DNA from: an uncultured Bacteroidales bacterium
GTDB taxonomy: Bacteria; Bacteroidota; Bacteroidia; Bacteroidales; Bacteroidaceae
Direction of reading: 5' to 3'
NCBI GenBank assembly: GCA_902798615.1
Contig: CADBXL010000009.1
Span: forward strand, 1 to 64,000
DNA length: 64,000 nt
In this document: piece after piece, positions 56,160 through 63,677 of the stretch
Position numbering within the stretch: the stretch's first letter is position 1
Layout of the letters: each line of letters starts with the position of its first letter
The notes under the pieces: generated by a model
Database searches by the model: none
What the model was told of the DNA's origin: nothing
Seen by the model: the letters and a program-made list of their open reading frames with translations, nothing else
Translations under genes and position numbers: made by a program

Positions 56160-58173
56160 AGTTTAAGCCCATCATTTTCCTTATCTTCAGATTCTTAATA
56201 ACTATGTAAGCCTGGGCAAGTTCCTTTTCCTTCAGATTGTTAGATTCAAGTGAAGGCATTTGCCCGTCATGCTCCTTTATCCATTGTTTCAAAGGACCTT
56301 TGAAGAGCACTATCGCTTCATCCACGGGCATATCAAATTTCTGCTCGGCAATCGTGTCCTGAATCACCTTCAAGGTTGCCGAATCCACGTTCTTTGATAT
56401 CACCTCGTATGCTTTCTGATACGGGTTGATGGTATCAATAAGATTGATGCTCAGCTTGTCAATATTGATAAACTTATTGGCAAGCCTTATCAGTCTGTTT
56501 CCGTCTGTTGATGTCTCGTCATCATCCTTCGGCTTAATCATTCCCGGACTCACATCCACAGGATTTCCCTTATCGTCCGTAATGTTATTCCCCTTTACCA
56601 AAGTGTTCAGAAGGAAATGCTGACGAACCTCTTCCACCTCCTCTGGCGAAAGGTCTGGATAACGCTTCATTATCACCTTCGGAATAAGGTTCTGCGTGAT
56701 ATTCTCAGCAGAAGTACTTCCGCTAATGGCGCGAATAATCAAGTCATCCTGAAGCACGGCTGCCTGAAGGTCATCAAGCTGCTGTTCTATAATCATCTTA
56801 GTCTTTACCGATGACAGAGGCTTCAACCCCTCCACAACGATAGTATTAACAAGCGGATTATCATCATCCTCGTCCTTTGAAGTCTTGAAATTCCAGCTTG
56901 GAGCCATAACCTGCTCCATGAGCAATGAAGCCGTGATAGCCTTCAGAAAATCATTCACAGCCACCTTCACCTCATCCTGTCCTGCATCTGGCATCGATAT
57001 CATATTCACGAATTTCGCCGTTTTCTTCCCTTCACTGTCACGAGTGCAACGACCTATAATCTGAATAACCTCGGTCAAGGAACCGCGCACACCAATGGTC
57101 AGGCACATCTCACACCAAGCCCAGTCAAACCCTTCCTTTGCCGTGCCCAATGCTATGATTATATCCATATCCTCCGCCTTCTTCATCTTCTGAAGATAAG
57201 CTTGAATGCGATTACGCGACTTAGGATCATCCTCCACAAGGTCTGCCACCTTCAATAAGCGTCCATCCTTTGTTTTCAATGTATAAACACAGTTATTATA
57301 ATCGGTAGCCACCTTCTCGCCAATACAATTCATTATCATCTCCACTTCCTCATACTTACTGCCTGAAGAAGCGCGAGAGTTCACGCTCGGTATATGGATA
57401 ATTGTTTTCTTCGTCGTGTCAAGAACCTCGTTTATATGCTCTATGTACGAGCCATGATAGAAGTGATAGCCGAGAACAAGATTCTTGAGATACTTGTAGC
57501 CATTCAACTGCTGATAATAGTTATAGGTCACAGGAAAAAACTTTGCCTCGTCCTCAACCCTCAGCACAGGCACACCGTCACCTCTGAAATAGCTTCCTGT
57601 CATAGCCACTATATGCCCTGTGGAGTTGTTCATCACTTTTCGCACTATGTCACCCAGTCCTGAGTCTGCATCTGCACTTGTATGGTGAAACTCGTCAATG
57701 GCAAGTAGGCAGTCGTTAAACTCCTCGTCATTCAGTTGTTTCATGCCATTGCGCAAGGTGGCATGGGCACATACCAGTATTTTATCCGTGCTTTTACGTA
57801 TGAAATGCACGAACCTTCCTGCCTTATCAGCCTCGTTGCTTTCCGCATTACAAAGGTTGTTCACCTGAGAAACATGCCAGTTTGCAAAGAATCCCTGATT
57901 CACCAAATTTGTATTAGCAAACGACCTGCCAATGCTCTTCTCTGGCACAGCCACCACTACCTTCCTTATACCCTGATTTGCAAGTTTGTCAAGGGCGATA
58001 TACATCAGCGCCCTCGATTTTCCGCTTGCTGGTGGAGCTTTTATCAATAGGTATTTCTTGTTTCGTGCCTCATACGCCTTGGCTTGCATCTCACGCATTC
58101 CGAGGCTATCAGTATTAGTAGAATGTCCGTTCTGTTGATACCTTATATCAACGAAATCACTTGTTGCGTTCAT
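56149..58173 (-). CDS. SF2 DEAD/DEAH-box helicase (YeeB-like)
   Basis: 674 residues from ATG 58173; an upstream in-frame TTG at 58182 is less likely. The N-terminal RecA-like domain has Q-motif region REMQAKAYEARNKKYLLI, Walker A KAPPASGKSRAL, motif II AIDEFHHTSAD (DExH) and motif III MTGSYFRGDG. The second domain has motif V GTAKEGFDWAWCEMCL and motif VI QIIGRCTRDSEGKK. It resembles restriction-type translocases (Type III/ISP-like and YeeB). The C-terminal third is helical and of unknown role. It lies between the adenine methyltransferase and the nuclease genes, suggesting ATP-driven movement on DNA for restriction or phage defence. An inserted 247-bp element separates it from the methyltransferase. 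Confidence 0.85.
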   Translation of the reverse strand: MNATSDFVDIRYQQNGHSTNTDSLGMREMQAKAYEARNKKYLLIKAPPASGKSRALMYIALDKLANQGIRKVVVAVPEKSIGRSFANTNLVNQGFFANWHVSQVNNLCNAESNEADKAGRFVHFIRKSTDKILVCAHATLRNGMKQLNDEEFNDCLLAIDEFHHTSADADSGLGDIVRKVMNNSTGHIVAMTGSYFRGDGVPVLRVEDEAKFFPVTYNYYQQLNGYKYLKNLVLGYHFYHGSYIEHINEVLDTTKKTIIHIPSVNSRASSGSKYEEVEMIMNCIGEKVATDYNNCVYTLKTKDGRLLKVADLVEDDPKSRNRIQAYLQKMKKAEDMDIIIALGTAKEGFDWAWCEMCLTIGVRGSLTEVIQIIGRCTRDSEGKKTAKFVNMISMPDAGQDEVKVAVNDFLKAITASLLMEQVMAPSWNFKTSKDEDDDNPLVNTIVVEGLKPLSSVKTKMIIEQQLDDLQAAVLQDDLIIRAISGSTSAENITQNLIPKVIMKRYPDLSPEEVEEVRQHFLLNTLVKGNNITDDKGNPVDVSPGMIKPKDDDETSTDGNRLIRLANKFINIDKLSINLIDTINPYQKAYEVISKNVDSATLKVIQDTIAEQKFDMPVDEAIVLFKGPLKQWIKEHDGQMPSLESNNLKEKELAQAYIVIKNLKIRKMMGLNYEE

Positions 58174-58206
58174 AGCTTTCAAAGGTTTTTAAGTTTCGGA
58201 AGTTTA

Positions 58207-58453
58207 GAATTGCCTGGAAGGCAATACTATGAGTAACCCCGTACATACGAGTGAAACGAGGATGTGCGGGGATTAAACCCCATGATCCTTCTACTGCCTG
58301 GAGGGCAGTACATCGCGAAAAGTCGTATGTGATAGCCAATATGGTACAGCCTTCCAGGCTGGAAGTGGGATAGGTGGCTTTCTGTCCGAGGGCATCCTCT
58401 CCTTCGTCGAGTATGCACCTCGGTTACTCATAGTATTGCCTTCCAGGCAATTC
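58207..58453. mobile_element. 247-bp non-coding element with perfect 32-bp inverted ends (MITE-like)
   Basis: The ends (58207-58238 and 58422-58453) are exact complements over 32 bp, beginning GAATTGCCTGGAAGGCAATA. Inside are further small palindromes (CTGCCTGGAGGGCAG, CAGCCTTCCAGGCTG). No gene of sensible composition is present. It fills the space between methyltransferase and helicase genes. No target-site duplication could be called with certainty. Confidence 0.75.
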
Positions 58454-58482
58454 CGAGCTTACGGAAATTGAATTATCTGTTA

Positions 58483-61242
58483 TTATTTCTTTGTCATTTT
58501 CTCATACATCTTGAAGAGGCATTCCAGTCGGGCTTCATCTGACGAGAAAGGATAGCCGGGATAGCATGACTCCACAATATCATCAAGCCTATGGTGAGCC
58601 TCACGCAAATCATCCGGCATCTTATCCGGGTCGTACAAGTCCGCAAGCGTTTTCCCTACCGTCAGATAAGGTTCACGAGCCACAAGAACATTCGTTGCAG
58701 CCTCTTCTATCTCTGCTTTCTTCTCGTCTGAGATTGAAGGGAATGGGAAGGTGTTGTAGCAGAGTTTTGCTGAATACCTTATTCGATTTTCCAATTTGCC
58801 AGATGTCGCTTTTGCCCATAGGTTATGAAAACGTGATGTGACAATTCCAAAATCAAATTCATTTGCATCATATATTGCAAATGCTGAATAGTAAACAACT
58901 GTTCCTTTATCAACGAAGCCAATAGGTATATAAACCCTCCGTTCTGATGAAACAACAGGAACTAATAATGCTTCTTTATCCACATATCTATCTTCTGCAA
59001 ATTTATATGGAGTATTAGACAATTTTCTTGTCGTTTCTTTTTTACTTTCCGCGCGCATTTTTGCGACAAGTTCAAATCTGTGTACAAGAATGGGGATTTT
59101 ATAAGCTTCCTCTTTGTTGTAATCATTCACCCATATACAATATCTTTCTAATGAATCTATTATTTCTTGAGCGCCAATGAAAGGCTTTATAAACTTTTCA
59201 CTATTAGGATATAGTTCTGTTAATTCTATTTTTTCTTCTTTCGTTAAAGTCAAATTGTTAGAATCGGCGGGTAAACTTCCTTTCAGCATATCTTTTAGTT
59301 TGGAAATACTTCTGCCTATTGGTTTTACGATTATGGATGAATTATCAGAGAAATTTGGGCTTATAATGTCAACAGAACTTTTTGAAGATCCATCAAAAAT
59401 GATTTTTTTCCTACCTTTTTTCTCGTTACTGAGACCAATGATTACAACACTCACTCCTGCATTGTTTTTGGCATTATTTGACCAAGGGAAGGTTTTGTGA
59501 ACAAATGATATTTCAATGTTAGAGTTTAGAATTGTAGGCCAAAATGCAGACAGCAATATACCCTGAACAATGGAATTAGTACTAACAAAAGCACAATGTG
59601 CTTTTTCGCAATTTGATATATATTTTTTTCCTTTATAAAACCATGCACAGATATAATCGAACATACCATATTGAATATGTCCAAAGACATTATACATATC
59701 CTGTTTCTGTTCTGGACTTTGATTGCGCGTTCCAACATACGGCGGATTTCCAAACACAAACACTTCCTCTTCCTTTGTATGTGGGCATACAACATTCCAA
59801 TCCAAGCGACAGGCATTACCGCATCGGATATTGTGAATGTCCCTCAATGGAAGGGCATTTGTATTCACACCAAAGTCCTCACGCATCTTCTTGTTCATCT
59901 GATGCTCGGCAAGCCATAGCGAAAGCATCGCAACCTCGTGAGGGAAGTCAAGAAGCTCTATACCATAGAATTGCTCAATGGAAATAACGCTACCGTCAAC
60001 AAACTGCAAGGCTCCGTAAGGATTGCATTTGGATATCAACGACCAAATATCCATTTCCAACAAACGAAGCATCTTGTAGGTGATAATCAGGAAGTTACCA
60101 CTACCACAGGCAGGATCGAAGAACTTCATCTTCGACATTCTCAAAAGCAACTGCCTGCTTTTCTTCTCTATCGTCTTACACTTGTCATAGAACTGTTTCT
60201 CGCCAATCTCACCAATATCCTTGCTCTTCCGCAGAATATCATATTCCGTCATAAGTGCATTATAAGCCTCTCGCAGTTCGTCAAGGAAGAGCGGATTGAT
60301 AACCTTCATAATATTAGGCACACTCGTATAGTGCATACCTTGGTTTGCACGCACATCAGGGTTTACCACAGCCTGAATCATAGAGCCGAAGATGTCAGGA
60401 TTGATATTCTGCCAATCCAGTTCGCCACACTCTATTATTATCTGCCTTGCCTTGTTTGATAGCTCTGGTATGTAGATATTCCTTTCAAACAATCCACCGC
60501 CTACAATTCCGAAATTGCTCTGGCAATAGGTCTGGAGCATTCCTGCCGGTATCGGCTTTCCACCCATGAAACGGAATATCTGTTCAAGGGTTTCCTTTAG
60601 GTTGAGGGCATCTTTGGTGAACCTCCTTATCGCCCCCGAAAACACATTGTCGGCAAAGATACCCGTATCTTCTGCAAAATAGCAGAATAGCAGTCGGGCT
60701 ATGAACGTGTTGAGGTCGTGAAGGTCAGAATCCGATGTGAACTCATTATAGGCTCGTATCTCGTCGTGCAACTTTGCAAGTTTCTCTGCTGCCTTTATAT
60801 CAGCTGGCGATTCATGCACATACTCAATTCTCTCCACACCTGCAAGAGGGTAGAAGAACTCAAAGTCGCAGTATAGTCGTGAAACCTGTTGCTCAAAGGT
60901 CTCTTGCAGGCGCAAGTCGAATGCACGCACGGTCTTGCCATCGCTCACGGCAATAATCTTAGGTGCAGCCTTCAGCACTCGTGCGTCTTGTTTCATTTCT
61001 TCAAGTTCAGAAGCCAGACGGAGTGTGGTAGTACCACGATAGCAAAACAGACCTTTTATCAGCAAGCCGTTGAATGTACTGATAATGCCCTTACCTTCCT
61101 TGTAACGCTTTATCTCACCTTCGCCTTTGCCAAAGGCGGAGAGAATACGATAGCCTATCTCTTCAGCAGATACAGACTCTTGCTTCAGAGACGACAATCT
61201 ATCCTCTATCTCTTTATAGCTTAGTTGGATTTTCTTAGCCAT
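58483..61242 (-). CDS. MmeI/YeeA-like N6-adenine DNA methyltransferase
   Basis: 919 residues. The order is an N-terminal region, a helical connector, a gamma-class methyltransferase (motif I FFDPACGSGNFLIITYKML near residue 375, motif IV VFGNPPYVGT near 500), then a target-recognition region and C-terminal helices, as in MmeI-type IIG enzymes and B. subtilis DnmA (YeeA). In the N-terminal region the PD-(D/E)XK nuclease motif expected of MmeI is not visible (around GLLIKGLFCYRGTTTLRLA there is no E-x-K), so it may be a methyltransferase without its own nuclease, leaving cutting to the GIY-YIG partner. The target site cannot be read from sequence. The DNA of residues about 560-750 (target recognition) is more AT-rich than the rest, as expected for exchangeable specificity regions. 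Confidence 0.88.
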   Translation of the reverse strand: MAKKIQLSYKEIEDRLSSLKQESVSAEEIGYRILSAFGKGEGEIKRYKEGKGIISTFNGLLIKGLFCYRGTTTLRLASELEEMKQDARVLKAAPKIIAVSDGKTVRAFDLRLQETFEQQVSRLYCDFEFFYPLAGVERIEYVHESPADIKAAEKLAKLHDEIRAYNEFTSDSDLHDLNTFIARLLFCYFAEDTGIFADNVFSGAIRRFTKDALNLKETLEQIFRFMGGKPIPAGMLQTYCQSNFGIVGGGLFERNIYIPELSNKARQIIIECGELDWQNINPDIFGSMIQAVVNPDVRANQGMHYTSVPNIMKVINPLFLDELREAYNALMTEYDILRKSKDIGEIGEKQFYDKCKTIEKKSRQLLLRMSKMKFFDPACGSGNFLIITYKMLRLLEMDIWSLISKCNPYGALQFVDGSVISIEQFYGIELLDFPHEVAMLSLWLAEHQMNKKMREDFGVNTNALPLRDIHNIRCGNACRLDWNVVCPHTKEEEVFVFGNPPYVGTRNQSPEQKQDMYNVFGHIQYGMFDYICAWFYKGKKYISNCEKAHCAFVSTNSIVQGILLSAFWPTILNSNIEISFVHKTFPWSNNAKNNAGVSVVIIGLSNEKKGRKKIIFDGSSKSSVDIISPNFSDNSSIIVKPIGRSISKLKDMLKGSLPADSNNLTLTKEEKIELTELYPNSEKFIKPFIGAQEIIDSLERYCIWVNDYNKEEAYKIPILVHRFELVAKMRAESKKETTRKLSNTPYKFAEDRYVDKEALLVPVVSSERRVYIPIGFVDKGTVVYYSAFAIYDANEFDFGIVTSRFHNLWAKATSGKLENRIRYSAKLCYNTFPFPSISDEKKAEIEEAATNVLVAREPYLTVGKTLADLYDPDKMPDDLREAHHRLDDIVESCYPGYPFSSDEARLECLFKMYEKMTKK

Positions 61243-61253
61243 AGATATAGTTA

Positions 61254-61427
61254 TTAGATTTCTGGCATAACTATATCTTTCACGCTATTATTTACAAATG
61301 GTATTTTCGTGGTCTTAGGTATAGGCACAAAAAGAGTGTGAGCCCCTTCTATGCGTTCACCCAGGTAGCCTCGGAACGGAACCTGCCCACATCTTTTATG
61401 AAGTTGCCCACACTTATTGTGTGAGCA
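61254..61427 (-). pseudogene. Start-less small frame directly upstream of the methyltransferase
   Basis: An open minus-strand frame of 57 codons reads NKCGQLHKRCGQVPFRGYLG, then AHTLFVPIPKTTKIPF and ends SVKDIVMPEI, stopping 12 bases before the methyltransferase ATG, the spacing of an operon neighbour. It has a protein-like composition but no start codon. In another frame upstream, an overlapping stretch (MVGNLVWGLPYLHLLLMLML) ends where this begins, so a frameshifted small gene or a programmed frameshift are both possible. Family unknown. The gap 61243-61818 otherwise contains two divergent promoters. Confidence 0.35.
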
Positions 61428-61609
61428 TTAACATCAATAGAAGATGTAGGTAAGGCAAGCCCCATACGAGGTTACCAACCATTATTTCTGGCGTTTGTAT
61501 TCCGTGATAAAGTTTCCGAGGCTTTTCCGGTGAACGCAAAATAATAGTTAATGCTTTATTTTCAATATGTCTTGCATCGCTTCATCCCGAAGGAATCGCA
61601 ACGCATTTG

Positions 61610-61641
61610 CAAAAGTAATGATTATTTCGCAAACGACCAAA
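61610..61641 (-). promoter_or_regulatory. Promoter of the methyltransferase module
   Basis: The minus strand reads TTTG (61638-61641), a 20-bp spacer, then TACTTTTG (61610-61617), an exact consensus match. Transcription from about 61603 would give a leader of about 360 bases before the methyltransferase ATG. Confidence 0.65.
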
Positions 61642-61768
61642 TAAAATTCAAGAATTGTGTCAATGGCTGTTCTATTGTGCATTAAAAACACAAATATTCT
61701 TTTTTGTACGGAAAACGTCACAAATTGCTTAAAAATGCTAAAAAAAATACATGTTTCTTGCTGATATG

Positions 61769-61800
61769 TTTGGTATTGAATAGAAAATTGATTAAATTTG
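61769..61800 (+). promoter_or_regulatory. Promoter of the AT-rich orphan gene
   Basis: TTTG (61769-61772), a 20-bp spacer and TAAATTTG (61793-61800). The start of transcription near 61807 leaves a leader of about 12 bases. Confidence 0.7.
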
Positions 61801-61818
61801 TGGATAAAAATAAAAAAT

Positions 61819-63006
61819 ATGGAAATAATTAAAACCATAGATTCTAAAGAGGGGATGAAATGCATCCTTAATGGTATTCAATCTTTTAATGCCAATAAGT
61901 TTTTATGGGCATGTAATAAGTCAAATTTCTCTGTTGAGGATATTGACTCTATGACGAATTATGTTTGTTCTTATCAGGAAAAATTGGAAGTGGAGTTTGA
62001 TAGACTGCAAAGGTTTGGTAAGAATTTCACTAATAGATATTCCACAGAAGACAATATGTTTTTTGATACACAATTAGCTATTTTGAGACGAATGAAGTCC
62101 TCTACTAAATGTGTTCGTGACATATATATGAAATTCTGTCCTAAAGAGAAGAAATACACCACACGTATGAGGCGTCTTTATAACGTGCAGAGAAATCTGT
62201 ATGTTACATCATATCTTGTATCCTCTACATATAGTAATGATTTTTGGGGATATGACACGCATGATTCGCGTTTACGTGCATTGTTTGAAGCAATGAAAAA
62301 ATTCTTTGATTCTTTATATGATTGCATGAATTATGCACTTGATATAATTCGAGATGAACTTGAAGCATCTAAAGATGTAGAATATACTAATTATCTCTAC
62401 GAAAAACTGGTTTCAGAATTGATGGAAACATTTGATTTGACATGTACAATGATTACATCAATAGACGAAAATGCGTTATCTGGAAATCCTCTTTATGAGG
62501 GTGAAAAAGAATATTCAGGCAATCGTATGAATATTAACGCGAATTATCATAAATGTACAAAAGCACAGGTATTCCAATATAAATTGTATCGTTTGATGCA
62601 AGAGAGAGGTTATAGGGATTTACTACCTTGTGAAAGAAATATATTTTATAATGCTATAGATAAAGCCCGTAGTTTAAGGCCTATAGTTAAGGCTTTCAAT
62701 AGTATTCTTCCTGTAGAATATAAAAGAAAGAAATTATCTGCTGATTATATCGCCATGTTTTTTATTTGGGCAGGAATAACAAACATACGTCAAGGTGTTG
62801 AATATTTTAAGAATTTGTATGGAGCGAATCATGATGCTTTACCTGTTCCGAAATATAAAAGAGTATCAGAAAGATACAAGGTAATCAATTCGGGAATTAA
62901 ATCTTGTGAAAAAACAATAGTAGAAATGTATCACGAATTTCGTGATAAAATTTCAGCACTTAACACTATTCCTAATGAAAACTCTAACAGAATGATGAGC
63001 GTTTAG
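61819..63006 (+). CDS. AT-rich orphan gene, helical protein of unknown function
   Basis: 395 residues from ATG 61819; the TTG at 61798 is part of the -7 box and so is rejected. There is no signal peptide or membrane segment. The chain is predominantly helical with many Tyr, Asn, Lys and Arg (RRLYNVQRNLYVTSYLVSST, YKLYRLMQERGYRDLLPCER). A basic C-terminal part (VPKYKRVSERYKVINSGIKS) could bind nucleic acid. Its DNA is clearly more AT-rich than the neighbouring genes, pointing to acquisition. It has its own promoter and terminator, and stands between the methyltransferase module and the VirE-type element. No family is recognised; a defence or phage-related role is only a guess from location. 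Confidence 0.65.
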   Translation: MEIIKTIDSKEGMKCILNGIQSFNANKFLWACNKSNFSVEDIDSMTNYVCSYQEKLEVEFDRLQRFGKNFTNRYSTEDNMFFDTQLAILRRMKSSTKCVRDIYMKFCPKEKKYTTRMRRLYNVQRNLYVTSYLVSSTYSNDFWGYDTHDSRLRALFEAMKKFFDSLYDCMNYALDIIRDELEASKDVEYTNYLYEKLVSELMETFDLTCTMITSIDENALSGNPLYEGEKEYSGNRMNINANYHKCTKAQVFQYKLYRLMQERGYRDLLPCERNIFYNAIDKARSLRPIVKAFNSILPVEYKRKKLSADYIAMFFIWAGITNIRQGVEYFKNLYGANHDALPVPKYKRVSERYKVINSGIKSCEKTIVEMYHEFRDKISALNTIPNENSNRMMSV

Positions 63007-63041
63007 TTTTTTTAACTATCTATTTTGCTTTATAAATAAGC

Positions 63042-63080
63042 AAAAAGTGCATTGCTATTTTATTTAGTGATGCACTTTTT
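63042..63080 (+). terminator. Terminator of the orphan gene
   Basis: AAAAAGTGCAT (63042-63052) and ATGCACTTTTT (63070-63080) form a perfect 11-bp stem with a T run, 36 bases past the stop. A second weaker AT-rich inverted repeat (ATATCCATTTT ... AAAATGGATAT) follows at about 63105-63160. The rest of 63081-63297 shows no gene. Confidence 0.85.
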
Positions 63081-63297
63081 TTGTCCGTTTTTTTACATCA
63101 AATATCCATTTTTTTTAAAAGAATGTCTATCTATATCTTTTTTTAAAAAGAAAATGGATATAGTGCTTGATTTATTATTAATCAGTGGTATAGTGTATAT
63201 GACGGAATATCCAGCAAATGATATATAAATGGATTTTGGTGTGTTTGTATGTGGTTGTAATACAATTCTTTAAGTCTATTTTAAAACAGTGAAAAGT

Positions 63298-63329
63298 TTT
63301 GCTTGTTTCGAATGTTTGTACTACCTTCG
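63298..63329 (+). promoter_or_regulatory. Promoter of the HTH / VirE_N genes
   Basis: TTTG (63298-63301), a 20-bp spacer and TACCTTCG (63322-63329), one mismatch in the -7 box. Start near 63336. Confidence 0.5.
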
Positions 63330-63335
63330 CTCTCG

Positions 63336-63440
63336 GAATTCTAATCCAAGCATTAACTCGGCATGGGCTTGGAGACGGACGCGAATAACATCGCCTATAC
63401 GATCCGTTAGTGCAAGGCAATGCTAATAGCAATAATAATT
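63336..63440 (+). ncRNA. Candidate structured 5' leader
   Basis: About 105 bases between the predicted transcription start and the HTH gene ATG are markedly less AT-rich than the flanks. Nested stems are visible: outer AGCATT/AATGCT, inner ACGGA/TCCGT, and a hairpin GCGA-ATAACA-TCGC. It does not resemble a riboswitch class that I know. It may control expression of the following mobile-element genes. Confidence 0.4.
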
Positions 63441-63677
63441 ATGAAACCTACAACTCGTGCCCTCTTTGGCACCCCATCCACCCTCGAACTTGAGGACTGG
63501 ATTGACAACTACGAGATTATGACTCGTTATCATGTGTCTCAGCGCACTCTTCAGAGCTTGCGTAGTAATGGAAAACTGCCTTACACCATCTTCGCGAATA
63601 GGTGCTTCTATCGCAAGACGGATGTGCAGGCATTGTTCAAGTCACGCTATCGTATTAACAACAAAAAGGGTAAGTGA
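63441..63677 (+). CDS. Helix-turn-helix (excisionase/MerR-like) DNA-binding protein
   Basis: 78 residues from ATG 63441; an upstream in-frame codon at 63420 lies in the structured leader. The core WIDNYEIMTRYHVSQRTLQSLRSNGKLPYTIFANRCFYRKTDV is an HTH_17-type winged helix as in excisionases of Bacteroidetes integrative elements: helix-turn-helix followed by a two-strand wing that reads DNA. The basic tail KSRYRINNKKGK adds charge. Its stop overlaps the next ATG (TGATG), so it is translationally coupled to the VirE_N protein. Control of element excision or replication is inferred. Confidence 0.82.
   Translation: MKPTTRALFGTPSTLELEDWIDNYEIMTRYHVSQRTLQSLRSNGKLPYTIFANRCFYRKTDVQALFKSRYRINNKKGK

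Noticed and set aside
58157-58418. Short open frames of about 60 codons in the methyltransferase-helicase gap
   Set aside because: They fall inside the inverted-repeat element, change composition along their length and show no protein-like pattern.
54697-61242. Assignment as BREX, DISARM or a classical Type I or III restriction system
   Set aside because: There is no PglZ, BrxC, DrmA/DrmB, HsdS or Res protein; the gene set fits the DnmA/YeeB/YeeC pattern better.
61330-61425. Possible SRP (4.5S) or 6S RNA gene, because of CGGAACGGAACCTG with CAGGT/ACCTG pairing
   Set aside because: The GGAA tetraloop context and the flanking SRP core are not reproduced, and the interval overlaps a protein-like frame on the opposite strand.
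61548-61865. Open frame of 105 codons on the minus strand between the divergent genes
   Set aside because: It runs through both consensus promoters and is AT-rich and hydrophobic by composition; no sensible protein pattern.
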